Assembly (NCBI GenBank): GCA_965216105.1
Contig: OZ244147.1
Span: forward strand, 1,550,001 to 1,614,000
DNA length: 64,000 bases
Direction: 5' to 3'
DNA from: JAALLB01 sp017643495
GTDB lineage: Bacteria > Pseudomonadota > Alphaproteobacteria > Rhizobiales > Rhizobiaceae
Shown: piece by piece, positions 34,427-44,000 of the stretch
Numbering within the stretch: the stretch's first letter is position 1
How the letters are laid out: the number at the start of each line of letters is the position of its first letter
The notes under the pieces: model-generated
The model's input: only the letters and a program-made list of their open reading frames with translations
Databases searched by the model: none
What the model was told of the DNA's origin: nothing
Translations under genes and position numbers: made by a program

Positions 34427-36015
34427 CAAACAGCGTCCTCCAGCACCAGATCAGAGGCCTTTTCGCCAATCATTATGCTTGGTGCATTAGTGTTTCCAGA
34501 TACAAGAGTGGGCATGATGGATGCATCGGCTACCCGGAGCCCGTCAAAGCCATGCACCTTAAGACGGTTGTCAACAACAGACATGTCGTCATTCCCCATC
34601 TTGCAGGTGCTGGTGGGGTGATAAATCGTGGTTGCACGGTTTCTTACCCAATCGAGAATTTCGTCATCACTTTCCAGATTCCAGCCCGGTTCGTGTTCGT
34701 CTGTAATCATCGAGGCGAGCGGGTTGGCCTTGGCGATCTTTCGTCCAAGCCGCACACCCCGAACAGCCACCGAACAATCAGTTTCAGTCGCCAGGTAGTT
34801 CGCAAAGATTTTCGGATATGCTTCCGGATCAGCAGAATTGATATGTACATGGCCACGGCTTTCCGGACGCAATTGGCATACAGACGAGGTGAATGCCGAA
34901 AACTTGTGCAAGCCATGACCGGGATTGTCTGTCGAAAGTGGCTGGATGTGGAACTGGATATCCGGCACATCAAGGGCCTCGTCGGATCGGGCAAACGCAC
35001 AAACCTGGCTTACACCCATGGCCATTGGGCCACGTCTTTGAAGCATGTATTGTGCGCCAATCATCACTTGCCCGAACCAGGAATTGGCTTCGTCATTGAG
35101 GGTTTTTTCAGAGGTTTTGTACACCGAACGGATTTGCAGGTGATCCTGAAGGTTTTCACCAACACCCTTGAGTTCCGACAAAACATCTATGCCTTGTTCT
35201 TTGAGGACGCTTGCGGGACCCACACCTGACAATTGCAGGATTTGCGGTGAACCAATTGCGCCTGCAGACAAAATGACTTCCTTGCGGGCACGTATGGTCT
35301 CTATCTTGCCGTTACGGCTGATCTCGACGCCAACCGCTTTCTTGCCTTCAAAAACGATCCGGCGAGCAAGGGCATGCGTCACTACAGAAAGGTTTTGACG
35401 CGACCGGGCAGGTTTCAGATATGCTTTTGCACTGGACCAGCGAAGCCCGTTTTTCTTGGTAAGCTGGAAATATCCAACACCTTCCTGGCTCTCGCCATTG
35501 AAGTCATCTGATTTGGGTATGCCAATGGATGCCGCAGACTCGATGAAGGCATCGGTTACACCGCGTTTGACCCGAATGTTTGATACGGCAAGGGGGCCAT
35601 CAGCGCCGTGATAGGCGTCGCTGCCATTTTCATTTGATTCCGACTTGACGAAATAGGGCAGTACATCGTCAAACCCCCATCCGATATTCCCCAATTGTCG
35701 CCAGAGGTCATAATCTTCCTTCTGACCGCGAATATACAAAAGTCCGTTTATTGAACTTGAGCCGCCAAGCACCTTGCCGCGCGGCCATTCGAGCGATCGT
35801 CCGTTGAGGCCCGGGTCAGGTTCCGTGCGATAACACCAGTCATATTTCGGATTGTGTAGCGTTTTGAAGTAGCCAATCGGGATATGAATCCAGGGATAGT
35901 TGTCTTTGCCGCCTGCCTCGAGCAGCGCAACGTCGTTTGCCGGATTGGCTGATAGACGATTGGCCAAGACACAGCCCGCCGATCCCGCTCCGATGACAAC
36001 GTAATCAAAATCCAA
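34426..36015 (-). CDS. GMC-family FAD oxidoreductase (choline dehydrogenase-like)
   Basis: Protein of about 529 aa. The FAD motif YVVIGAGSAGCVLANRLS starts near residue 5; GGSSSINGLLYIRG and the C-terminal HPTSTCKMG with active-site His follow. A TTG at 36015 lies 9 nt after GGAG and is chosen; a GTG at 36030 is the alternative. The family oxidises alcohols such as choline, polyols or polyethylene glycol. Here it may act on the imported substrate. It is divergent from the IclR gene, which likely controls it. Confidence 0.85.
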   Translation of the reverse strand: MDFDYVVIGAGSAGCVLANRLSANPANDVALLEAGGKDNYPWIHIPIGYFKTLHNPKYDWCYRTEPDPGLNGRSLEWPRGKVLGGSSSINGLLYIRGQKEDYDLWRQLGNIGWGFDDVLPYFVKSESNENGSDAYHGADGPLAVSNIRVKRGVTDAFIESAASIGIPKSDDFNGESQEGVGYFQLTKKNGLRWSSAKAYLKPARSRQNLSVVTHALARRIVFEGKKAVGVEISRNGKIETIRARKEVILSAGAIGSPQILQLSGVGPASVLKEQGIDVLSELKGVGENLQDHLQIRSVYKTSEKTLNDEANSWFGQVMIGAQYMLQRRGPMAMGVSQVCAFARSDEALDVPDIQFHIQPLSTDNPGHGLHKFSAFTSSVCQLRPESRGHVHINSADPEAYPKIFANYLATETDCSVAVRGVRLGRKIAKANPLASMITDEHEPGWNLESDDEILDWVRNRATTIYHPTSTCKMGNDDMSVVDNRLKVHGFDGLRVADASIMPTLVSGNTNAPSIMIGEKASDLVLEDAV

Positions 36016-36093
36016 CTTATTTATCTCCACCTCTAGACAAAATGCTCAAAAAATGAGACTTTTTGTCCCGCAAACTTATGAAACACGATTTTT

Positions 36094-36106
36094 TTGTGCC
36101 ACACAA
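36094..36106. promoter_or_regulatory. candidate IclR operator
   Basis: TTGTGCCACACAA is a short palindrome (TTGTG-CCA-CACAA) in the 157-bp region between the divergent GMC oxidoreductase and IclR genes. A second inverted repeat (GTTTTG ... CAAAAC) lies at about 36123-36145. Either could bind the regulator. Confidence 0.4.
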
Positions 36107-36172
36107 GTGCAATTCTCGACAAAGTTTTGTTCTGAACAGGCAAAACAGGGTTGAAGGCTGGGAGGACTGGAC

Positions 36173-36934
36173 GTGGGATCACCAAAACGCATACCAACCA
36201 ATTTGCGAACTTTGAGAATTCTCGAAATATTCGGGACTTCGGCGCGGCCCATGACGCCAACTGAAATCAATGAAGAACTTGGACTTCCAAAACAGACTGT
36301 CCACCGGTTGTGTACGACGCTGGAGGAAGAGGGCTTTCTGGTTCGGGAAAAGAACGGCCGCAGACTGCAACCCAGTCCGCGACTCAAAAGCCTGGCTTCG
36401 GGCATACTCTACAATTCCAGGGACCAGATTGCGGTTAGGCAAGTGCTTGTGCAGATTGCCGAGAAAGTTAATGAAACCGTCAATCTTGTTGTACCTGAAG
36501 ATGATGGCATGATGTATCTCGAACGCGTGGAGACAGACTGGCCATTCCGCATCCAGTTGCCGGTGGGTTCGCATGTTCCCTTTCACTGTACCGCCAGTGG
36601 CAAAGCGTTTCTTGCCAGCCTGTCGCCTGCAGCCAGGAAGAAATTTGTCGGCGCCATGAAGCTGCCGCAACTGACGGCCAACACCTTCAATGATCCCGAG
36701 AAGTTTTTGGAAGAATTGGCTGCCATTTCCAAACAGGGTTATGCGGTGGACAATGAGGAATTCATGGAAGGCATGGTGGCTGTTGCTGTTCCCGTGCATG
36801 ATTCCAAATCCAGATATTGTGCATCCATAGCGTTTCATGCGCCGACTCAAAGATTGTCGATTGAAGCAGCCATTGCCCGCAAGGATTACCTTCTTGAAGG
36901 TGCTGAGAAGCTTGGTTCCATTTTTTTCGACTAG
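36173..36934 (+). CDS. IclR-family transcriptional regulator
   Basis: Protein of 253 aa, GTG start after GGGAGGA. It has an N-terminal winged HTH (about residues 8-65; TPTEINEELGLPKQTVHRL) and the IclR effector domain (PFHCTASGKAFLA, EEFMEGMVAVAVPV). It is divergent from the GMC/TerC operon and close to the transport and dehydrogenase genes, so it is the natural pathway regulator for this cluster. Confidence 0.9.
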   Translation: MGSPKRIPTNLRTLRILEIFGTSARPMTPTEINEELGLPKQTVHRLCTTLEEEGFLVREKNGRRLQPSPRLKSLASGILYNSRDQIAVRQVLVQIAEKVNETVNLVVPEDDGMMYLERVETDWPFRIQLPVGSHVPFHCTASGKAFLASLSPAARKKFVGAMKLPQLTANTFNDPEKFLEELAAISKQGYAVDNEEFMEGMVAVAVPVHDSKSRYCASIAFHAPTQRLSIEAAIARKDYLLEGAEKLGSIFFD

Positions 36935-37096
36935 AATTGGGTTGAAATCGCACATTCTGAGACTGGCAAACGACTGTCTGGTGGCATGATGGGATAATTG
37001 CCGGACACGGCGTGTCGAAAAACCTTGCCAATGCATTTGCAAGGTCTAAGCTGCGAGCATTGTCTCCCATTTCCATTCCGGCGGAGGCCGGATCCA

Positions 37097-38344
37097 TTGC
37101 GATTACTGATTTCCCTTTCGGCGCTGCTGTTATCCGTGATTTTTGTTCAGATCGGGGTAGGGTCTCTTGGTCCTCTTGATGCCTTGTCAGGTCTGGCGCT
37201 TGATTTTACCCCCACGGAAATCGGCTATATGGGTTCTGCCCATTATATCGGCTTTTTTGCCGGGTGCGTGCTCAGTCCCTACATGGTTGTGCGTTCAGGA
37301 CATGCCCGTGTTTTTGCTGTAATGGCGTCCGTTTCGGCCATATCGGTCTTGCTCCATCCTGTGCTTGAAGTGCCGGAATTCTGGATGTTGCTCCGTGTAC
37401 TGGCCGGGTTCGCGGTGGCAGGTGCGTATACGGTTATAGAAAGCTGGCTGCAGTCGAAGCTGAACAACAAGAATCGCGGAACCGTGTTTTCCGTTTACAG
37501 AATGGTGGACATGGTGGGAATGCTGCTCTCCCAGATTGTGATCGCCGGACTGACACCTGCCCATTACATATCTTACAACCTGATTGCAGTTGTTGCGTGT
37601 CTCGCCCTTGTGCCGCTCGCCTTGACCCAGACGACCAATCCCTCTTTGCCCAAGGCGACGAAGTTCGAGCCGCTTTTCGTCTATGGCCTGTCTCCACTTG
37701 CCGCCCTCGGGGTGGTGGTTGTCGGTGCCACCAACTCATCCTTCCGGATGGTTGCCCCGATATACGCTTCGCAATCAGGACTGACGAAAGAGGGGGTTGC
37801 CCTGTTTCTGGTGCTGGCGCTGATTGGCGGGCTTGTGGCGCAACTGCCTGCAGGAATGCTTGCAGATCGTTTCAGCAGGCGCGGCATACTCGTCGGTTTC
37901 AGCGTTATGGCAATCGCGGTTTGTGCGGCGATTTCGACCGAGGTGATCGATTCTGTTGCAGGCATGCCGTTTGTTTATGTCGGGAGCTTTCTGTTCGGCT
38001 TTGCCACACTGCCAATCTATTCGATATGTGCTGCTCATGCGAGCGACACGGCAGAAAAGGATGACATGCTTGCACTTAGCGCCTCGTTGATCTTCTTTTT
38101 CGCTCTGGGCTCCGTGCTTGCACCATCAATTGCCGGTTTTCTTATCGGAAGATACGGCCCTCCGGCAATGTTCAGCTTTATCATGCTGGCCCATGTGGCA
38201 TTGCTGATCTATACGTTCTGGCGCTACCTGTCGCAGCCCGCTGCGGATACGAAGGGGCCTTACCGTTACATGCCGCGAACCAGTCTTTTCATCGCCGGCA
38301 CGTTACGAAAACGCAAAAAAAACGGTGGTGGAGAACTCTCTTGA
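37097..38344 (+). CDS. MFS transporter (YcaD-like)
   Basis: About 415 aa with twelve predicted helices. I place the start at a TTG (37097), 9 nt after GGAGG, because it opens directly into the first helix; earlier in-frame starts give an unusual Cys- and Arg-rich leader. Motifs: ESWLQSKLNNKNRG after helix 5 and LPAGMLADRFSRRG between helices, typical of YcaD/YfkF-type MFS. The stop overlaps the start of the TauE gene, indicating coupled expression. Substrate unknown; in this context uptake or efflux of a sulfonate is possible. Confidence 0.8.
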   Translation: MRLLISLSALLLSVIFVQIGVGSLGPLDALSGLALDFTPTEIGYMGSAHYIGFFAGCVLSPYMVVRSGHARVFAVMASVSAISVLLHPVLEVPEFWMLLRVLAGFAVAGAYTVIESWLQSKLNNKNRGTVFSVYRMVDMVGMLLSQIVIAGLTPAHYISYNLIAVVACLALVPLALTQTTNPSLPKATKFEPLFVYGLSPLAALGVVVVGATNSSFRMVAPIYASQSGLTKEGVALFLVLALIGGLVAQLPAGMLADRFSRRGILVGFSVMAIAVCAAISTEVIDSVAGMPFVYVGSFLFGFATLPIYSICAAHASDTAEKDDMLALSASLIFFFALGSVLAPSIAGFLIGRYGPPAMFSFIMLAHVALLIYTFWRYLSQPAADTKGPYRYMPRTSLFIAGTLRKRKKNGGGELS

Positions 38345-39099
38345 TTTTTGGTTTCGAGTGGCTGGATTTTCTGGCTGTACTGACAATCTTTTTTCTCGGA
38401 GGATTTCTCAAGGGGGTTTTAGGCTTCGGCCTGCCACTCATAACCATGTCACTCCTGCCGTTTGTCTCGCCAATCGAGGTATCAATCGCGTTGTCGGCAC
38501 TGGTTCAACCGGCCACCAATATCGGCCAGTTGTTTCAGTCGGGTGGTGTGAAAAAAGCTTTTGCGAATACGCTACCGGTCCTGCTGTTGCTGGCACCGGG
38601 CACAGCTTTGGGAGCCTGGTATCTTTCAGCGCTTGATGGCAACGTGATACTGCTTCTGGTGGGTATGATGGTGGTGCTGTTTGCGGCTTACAACCTGACC
38701 GGTTTCCGGATTTCGATCCCTGAGAAAAAACAACGCCCTGTCGGTATTGCCAACGGGTTTGTTGCCGGCGTTGTTGGCGGTTTGACCTCGATTAACGGTC
38801 CGTTTTTCATCATGTATCTTGTCGGGATAAACCTTGACCGTCAGGCTTTTCGTTCCAGCCTCGCACTGCTCTTCACCATTTCGGGTGCATTTATAAGTTC
38901 AGGGCTTTGGGCTGTCGGATTTGTGGACGGCAACATTCTCGCGACGGGAATTGCCATTCTGTTCCCGGCTTTCGCGGGAATGTGGCTGGGAAACATTTGC
39001 GGAAACCACATTTCCAATGAGCATTTCCGCAAGCTTGTGCTCTATGCGCTTTTGATTATTGGCGGGGTATTCATTGCCAGATCAATCGGTGGAAACTGA
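38341..39099 (+). CDS. TauE/SafE-family sulfite/anion exporter
   Basis: Protein of 252 aa, TTG start at 38341 overlapping the MFS stop, with GGTGGAG before it. It has seven to eight membrane helices and the duplicated TauE pattern (FLKGVLGFGLPL near the start, FVAGVVGGLTSINGPFF in the middle). Members export sulfite or sulfoacetate in organosulfonate users. Its presence next to the HpsN-like operon supports sulfonate catabolism, where sulfite is released. Confidence 0.85.
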   Translation: MIFGFEWLDFLAVLTIFFLGGFLKGVLGFGLPLITMSLLPFVSPIEVSIALSALVQPATNIGQLFQSGGVKKAFANTLPVLLLLAPGTALGAWYLSALDGNVILLLVGMMVVLFAAYNLTGFRISIPEKKQRPVGIANGFVAGVVGGLTSINGPFFIMYLVGINLDRQAFRSSLALLFTISGAFISSGLWAVGFVDGNILATGIAILFPAFAGMWLGNICGNHISNEHFRKLVLYALLIIGGVFIARSIGGN

Positions 39100-39114
39100 G
39101 AAGGCTTGCTGCAT

Positions 39115-39621
39115 TCATTTTTCCAGGGGTGCAATCTCCCGGTATTTCCCGTCGAGATAAATCAGGGGCTCGTCGACACCCCGGTGAATATCGACCACGT
39201 GACCAATAAACACCGTATGGCTTCCGGAACGTACGGCCTGTTCTGTCTTGCAAACAAAAGCAGTTGCATTCGCGATGATGGAAGGGCCTTCAAGGTCCGG
39301 TTTCAGGGCGACATTGCTGAAGCGGTCCGGTTCTTCCTCATCAAGGAAACCGGCGAAGCGGTGTGACAATTCCTCAAGGCCGCGAGGCAATACATTGACA
39401 CAGAAGGTGCCGTTGCTGTGGACAGCATCATGAACCCTGCTGTCGCAGTTCAGGCATACCAAAAGGGTAGGGGGATCGGCTGAGACCGAACAGAACGAAC
39501 TGACGGTTGCGCCTTGTCTCCCACCGGGACCATCTGTTGTTACGACTGTTACACTGTTGGCGACGCGGCGCATTGCAGCGAGAAACTCAACCCGCATTTG
39601 CATTTCTTCATTATCAGTCAA
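39115..39621 (-). CDS. flavin reductase domain protein
   Basis: Protein of 168 aa with the flavin-reductase-like FMN barrel (VTVVTTDGPGGRQGATVSSFCSVSADPPTLLVC). The likely start is TTG 39621, with an ATG at 39603 as alternative. Such proteins supply reduced FMN to two-component monooxygenases; none is adjacent. It converges with the TauE gene. Confidence 0.85.
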   Translation of the reverse strand: MTDNEEMQMRVEFLAAMRRVANSVTVVTTDGPGGRQGATVSSFCSVSADPPTLLVCLNCDSRVHDAVHSNGTFCVNVLPRGLEELSHRFAGFLDEEEPDRFSNVALKPDLEGPSIIANATAFVCKTEQAVRSGSHTVFIGHVVDIHRGVDEPLIYLDGKYREIAPLEK

Positions 39622-39696
39622 ATCACTACCCGAAAGGAATTGTTTTCAGCGGCCTTCTTTAACGTGACTGGCCGCATTGGAAAAGCGCTGATCCAG

Positions 39697-40509
39697 TCAT
39701 TTTGTGACAAGGCGGAATTTTTCCAGTTCTTCACGATTCAGGTAGAACAGTTTGTCTGGCGGAGTTTCCAGTGCGTGAATCCACAAGACAGGATCGACAT
39801 CCATTGTTTCAAGGTGTCGGGTAATCTGCGCTGTTGTATGCTGTGTCCCGGAGATCGCCTCGCTGTTGGAGCGCGTGTCGTCGCCGACTGCGAAAACCTG
39901 GTGAACACCGATGGCAGCGTTTTCCCCTGCCTTCCGTTCTTTCCCCCCCGCGAAGACAAGGGGACAGGATGACGCGCACAGGCTTCCGTCTGCAACGTGT
40001 GTATTCCAGCCATTTTCCCTGATCGCTGAAGAAATTTCCAGGGCATCATATACCGAGCCGCCCGGTGAATTGAGGTCGATGACCTTGATGTATTCACCAA
40101 TCTGTCCCGTTTTTTCAAGGAATGCCGTTGCTGTGCCTTGTGTAATTGAGCCAGCAAGTTTCAATACGCCATCGCCTGCCAGTTCGATTGTCATCGGCTG
40201 GTTGAGGATTTCCCTGTCGGTAGTTACAGCAGGGCGCTCCCTGTCTTCAGGCTCATCATCACCGGTTTGTTCAATTGTACGGGGGGTATGAGAAGGCAGG
40301 ACGGGCTGGTCACGGATCGGCATGATCTGTTGCTTGAAGGCTTCTTCCCTCGCCAATTCCCGATAGTCATTGAAGAGTGTCGCGATGACACCGAACAGCA
40401 GGGCGTAGAAAGCAAATTTCAGAACGCGGGCATCATCAAAAAAGCGAATCCATGAGGCAGAAGATGCCAGTGGTCTGGATATGCGGTTACCGGAAGAGCC
40501 TGTAGTCAT
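39697..40509 (-). CDS. membrane-anchored ClpP/crotonase-fold protein
   Basis: Protein of 270 aa with one N-terminal membrane helix (about residues 28-46) and a periplasmic ClpP-like domain. VIDLNSPGGSVYDALEI is the oxyanion strand, DGSLCASSCPLVFAGG contains a Ser in the nucleophile position, and GVHQVF a His. It resembles uncharacterised COG3904 proteins. Two Cys flank the Ser and may form a disulfide. The start overlaps the stop of the upstream coiled-coil gene (ATGA), so the two probably work as a pair. Confidence 0.75.
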   Translation of the reverse strand: MTTGSSGNRISRPLASSASWIRFFDDARVLKFAFYALLFGVIATLFNDYRELAREEAFKQQIMPIRDQPVLPSHTPRTIEQTGDDEPEDRERPAVTTDREILNQPMTIELAGDGVLKLAGSITQGTATAFLEKTGQIGEYIKVIDLNSPGGSVYDALEISSAIRENGWNTHVADGSLCASSCPLVFAGGKERKAGENAAIGVHQVFAVGDDTRSNSEAISGTQHTTAQITRHLETMDVDPVLWIHALETPPDKLFYLNREELEKFRLVTK

Positions 40510-41882
40510 TTCCGGCTTTTCTCGATACGGTCACGCTGACTTCCTGCAACAGGTCTCAAAAGCGTGGTGCCGGACCCGGTCATCACTGTGTCGCCGTCTT
40601 CCGGTTCATCCCCGACTGATGACTGTGCTTCCGTGTCAGAACGGTTATCATCGTTGTCCACATTTCCGGCCCTTTCTTCCAGAAGTCGTTTTTCCCGAGA
40701 CGTCATTTCCTGATACATGCTGACAGCCCGTATCATTTCTGCGGCACTTATACGTTCGGCGGGCTCAAGAAGGGCCGTATCCTCCCGAATGGCAGAATGG
40801 GCAACCGAAAGGATGAGAACCAGAATGGCTGGCAAAATGTCTATGGAAATGGCGCCAGCCCAGCTGGGAGCAAAATCGGAAGCATAAATAAGTACGGCTT
40901 CTGCGCTGGACAAAGGCACGAAACGCCTTGCCGGAACGGTCGGTTCAGCCAATATCTGGTCTGCGGCAGCAGCAAGTGCTTGTGACTGGGCAGAAACAGA
41001 TGCCTTTACCGTATCGATTACAGTATTCTGTCGTGTTGCAAGATCCCGGGTTGAACCATCAGCGATCGGGGCAATGAACCCGAGCGAAAGATCTTCCGAT
41101 GCGCGGCGGACGGAAGGTGCAATTGATGTTTCCTGAAGTGCCGCGATGACACCGGCAAGGGCTACCGCTTCACTGGAAAATTCATCTGCACGCGGTTGCA
41201 CAGCCCCCGGCGCAGATACAAGGGACCTCATTTTGCCAAGATGGCCACGTCCTTCATCGAAAAGCTGGGCAGTTTCCTGTCGTGAAGCGGAAATCGTTTC
41301 CGCAAGTTCGTCCAGTTGGGCACCCATTTGCCGGAGAAGTTGAACAACGCTGCCTGAACCGGAAGTTCCTGTCAGTGCGCCTGATGTTTCCTCTTCTGCG
41401 GCCAGCCGCTTGAAGCGTTCGGATGCGCGTTGCACATCCGGCAGCAAGCTTTGGGCCGATAGGGCATTGGCGTTGGCTTTCTCCAGGTCACTGGCATAAC
41501 CCTCAAGGGTCTGGGCAAGGTGCTGTTCTGTTGCTGCAGATCCGGCCAGTGCGGCGGCATTCAGCCATGACGACATGGCAATGATCATGACTGATCCGAT
41601 TGCCATTGTTCCAAACAGGGCCAGCCTGCGGGTTCCGTCCTGCATTAGCGGGACAAATTTCATGAGATATGTCCAGAATGCGTATATGCCGACAGAAACG
41701 GCTGTGGAATAAACCACTGCTGCGAGAAACACCTGCGTTGCCGAACCATCAAGCAGGCTGCGGACACCCAGATACGTATAAACACCCGAGGCAAGGGCAA
41801 GGATTGCCAGTGCAAAACGGGTAACGACCTCCAGGCCCTGTATGCCGGATTTTATCTTGGAAGCATTGTTTGTATCCAGCAT
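40506..41882 (-). CDS. uncharacterised membrane protein with long coiled-coil region
   Basis: Protein of 458 aa. Helices at about 20-41, 50-72 and 85-108, then an Ala/Glu-rich extracytoplasmic segment (about 110-340) with heptad-like repeats, a fourth helix (about 345-370) and an acidic cytoplasmic tail. I recognise no family. It is translationally coupled to a ClpP-fold protein downstream, suggesting a membrane complex of sensor or scaffold plus protease. Confidence 0.7.
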   Translation of the reverse strand: MLDTNNASKIKSGIQGLEVVTRFALAILALASGVYTYLGVRSLLDGSATQVFLAAVVYSTAVSVGIYAFWTYLMKFVPLMQDGTRRLALFGTMAIGSVMIIAMSSWLNAAALAGSAATEQHLAQTLEGYASDLEKANANALSAQSLLPDVQRASERFKRLAAEEETSGALTGTSGSGSVVQLLRQMGAQLDELAETISASRQETAQLFDEGRGHLGKMRSLVSAPGAVQPRADEFSSEAVALAGVIAALQETSIAPSVRRASEDLSLGFIAPIADGSTRDLATRQNTVIDTVKASVSAQSQALAAAADQILAEPTVPARRFVPLSSAEAVLIYASDFAPSWAGAISIDILPAILVLILSVAHSAIREDTALLEPAERISAAEMIRAVSMYQEMTSREKRLLEERAGNVDNDDNRSDTEAQSSVGDEPEDGDTVMTGSGTTLLRPVAGSQRDRIEKSRK

Positions 41883-42002
41883 CGCCCTGTACCCGTTACT
41901 CTCAATCGATCAGATATCGTTCGATTGTGGGGCAAACAAGGCGAATTTGTCAAAGCCGGCCGGACATTATGCCGATAAAGGCTACGGTAAACGGACCGCT
42001 TG

Positions 42003-42305
42003 TCAGTTGCGTCTGTTCCGGTCGAAAAACCGCTGAAATATGTTTCTGCGATTGTTCCGCTTTTCCCGAATGGCATTTCGCTGGATATTGCTCTGATAGC
42101 GGTCTATGCGGCGGTTTCCGGTATAATCGGTGTCAACTTCAATGACGAAGCCGTCACTTTTCTCATTTCGGCTTTCCAGAACAAGCAATTGCTGCAATCC
42201 TGGATTTACATCAGGCTGACCGGCCATTGCAGTCCCGACAGGTGCAGAGAGCAGTCCCGCTCCGATCAGAAGTATTGTTCCGGTTCTGGAAATATGTTGG
42301 GTCAT
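42003..42305 (-). CDS. small secreted basic protein, unknown
   Basis: Protein of 100 aa. Residues 1-28 form a signal peptide (LIGAGLLSAPVGTAMA). The mature part ends in a strongly basic Arg/Asn-rich tail (REKRNNRRNIFQRFFDRNRRN). No family recognised. It is isolated on the minus strand before the trigger factor gene. Confidence 0.6.
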   Translation of the reverse strand: MTQHISRTGTILLIGAGLLSAPVGTAMAGQPDVNPGLQQLLVLESRNEKSDGFVIEVDTDYTGNRRIDRYQSNIQRNAIREKRNNRRNIFQRFFDRNRRN

Positions 42306-42629
42306 AGCGGGTTCCTTGTCGTTCCTTGGGGCAAGTATACACTTTCAATGCGCTACGGTAAGCAACGTTCCTTCAAACGTTCGTGCGGATGTTTTATCGG
42401 TTTTGTTGCCTGTTAACGTATATCCGGGCCATGACAGGTGGAAATGGACACTTGCGAGCCGCCAAACCCTCTGCTATTGCCTGTGCCCAAGCGTGAACCG
42501 GGGTTTTTGCAGTGTTTTCGCATGTGTGCGTTATCCTGAGCCCCAATTCTCTCGTAAAGGAAATCATCAACGGATGCTGTCGGCAAGTCAGCCAGTGATT
42601 GTATCCGGTTGCAAAAACAGGTTTGAAAT
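42306..42629. other. intergenic region before tig
   Basis: This 324-bp divergent region should contain the tig promoter and that of the small secreted protein. I see no tRNA, riboswitch or open frame with a convincing ribosome site. A short G/C-rich stretch near 42440-42500 has weak inverted repeats only. Confidence 0.4.
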
Positions 42630-43973
42630 ATGCAGGTCACTGAAACCCTCAATGAAGGTTTGAAACGGGAACTGAAAATCACGGTTCCGAAATCCGACAT
42701 GGCAAGTCAGCTCAGCGAGCGTCTGGAAAGCCTCAAGTCGCAGGTTCGTCTTAACGGTTTCCGTCAGGGCAAGGTACCGATCGCTCACCTGAAAAAAGTG
42801 TATGGCAAACAGGCCATGGCTGAAATCGTCAATGAGTATGTTTCCAAACGTACGGGCGAAGTACTGCGTGAGCGCGAAGAACGTGCCGCCCAGCAGCCTG
42901 AAATCTCGATGACTGAAGACGAGAAGGAAGCTGAAGAAATTCTGGCAGGCAACAAGGATTTCGAATTTTCGATGTCCTACGAAATCATTCCGGAGATCAA
43001 TGTTCCGGATCTGGAAAAACTCAAGATCGAGCGTCCGGTTGCTGAAGTCAGTGACGATGAAGTTGAAGAGCAGTGCCAGAAAATTGCCGAGAGCAGTCGC
43101 CCTTATGACGAGAAAAAGGGCAAGGCCGCTGATGATGACCGCATCACCATGAACTATCTGGGCAAGATCGATGGCGAGCCTTTTGAAGGTGGCGCTGATG
43201 ATGAAGCCCAACTCGTGATTGGTTCCGGCCGGTTTATTCCCGGTTTCGAAGATCAGCTCAAGGGAGCAAAGGCCGGTGACGAACTGACTGTAAAGGTCAA
43301 GTTCCCGGATGAATATGGCGCGGCCCATCTTGCTGGCAAGGATGCCGAGTTTGATGTCAAAGTGCTTAAGGTTGAAAAGCCGGGCGAAGTGAAGATTGAT
43401 GACGAACTAGCCCAGAAACTAGGCGTTGAAAGCGCCGAGAAGCTGCGTGAAGCAGTTCGTGGACAGCTTGAAAGCCAGTATGGTTCCTTTACCCGTTCCA
43501 AGGTGAAGCGCAAAATCTTGGACGAACTGGACAGCAAGACCAAAATGGAACTTCCGGAGAAGATGGTTGAGCAGGAGTTCAACAATATCTGGGAGCAAAT
43601 GACCGGTGAACTGGAACGTTCAGGCAAAACATTTGCTGATGAAGACACAACGGAAGAAGATGCCAAGAAAGAGTACCAGGGCCTTGCAGAACGCCGTGTA
43701 AGACTTGGCCTCGTCCTTGCCGAAATTGGCGAAAAGGCTGAAATCAACGTTTCTGACGAAGAAATGCAATCAGCTGTTTACCAGCAACTTCAGCAATACC
43801 CTGGTCAGGAAGAGCAGGTTTTGAAGTATTTCCGTGAAAATCCCGATGCGGTTGCCGGATTGCGTGCGCCGATCTATGAGGACAAGGTGATCGACTTCAT
43901 CATGGACAAGGCCGAACTTGCCGACAAAAAGGTGAGCAAGAAAGAGCTGATGAAGGAAGATGACGAAGCTTAA
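42630..43973 (+). CDS. tig: trigger factor
   Basis: Protein of 447 aa, normal length. The N-terminal ribosome-binding domain has GFRQGKVP, the middle FKBP-type PPIase domain has DRITMNYLGKIDGEPFEGG, and the C-terminal chaperone domain is helical. It is an ATP-independent ribosome-associated chaperone. The extreme C-terminus is Lys/Asp/Glu-rich, as usual. A strong terminator follows. Confidence 0.97.
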   Translation: MQVTETLNEGLKRELKITVPKSDMASQLSERLESLKSQVRLNGFRQGKVPIAHLKKVYGKQAMAEIVNEYVSKRTGEVLREREERAAQQPEISMTEDEKEAEEILAGNKDFEFSMSYEIIPEINVPDLEKLKIERPVAEVSDDEVEEQCQKIAESSRPYDEKKGKAADDDRITMNYLGKIDGEPFEGGADDEAQLVIGSGRFIPGFEDQLKGAKAGDELTVKVKFPDEYGAAHLAGKDAEFDVKVLKVEKPGEVKIDDELAQKLGVESAEKLREAVRGQLESQYGSFTRSKVKRKILDELDSKTKMELPEKMVEQEFNNIWEQMTGELERSGKTFADEDTTEEDAKKEYQGLAERRVRLGLVLAEIGEKAEINVSDEEMQSAVYQQLQQYPGQEEQVLKYFRENPDAVAGLRAPIYEDKVIDFIMDKAELADKKVSKKELMKEDDEA

Positions 43974-44000
43974 CAAGTTTCGGACACTGAGGAATAAACC

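Noticed and set aside
34552..35229. Long open frame antisense to the GMC oxidoreductase
   Set aside because: It lies wholly within a clear protein-coding gene on the other strand and its product shows no domain; it reflects codon bias.
36179..37042. Long open frame antisense to the IclR gene
   Set aside because: The IclR protein is unmistakable on the plus strand; the antisense product has no recognisable pattern or ribosome site.
42588..43328. Open frame antisense to the trigger factor gene
   Set aside because: It is the complement of a conserved housekeeping gene; its Phe/Leu-rich product mirrors Lys/Glu codons of the trigger factor.
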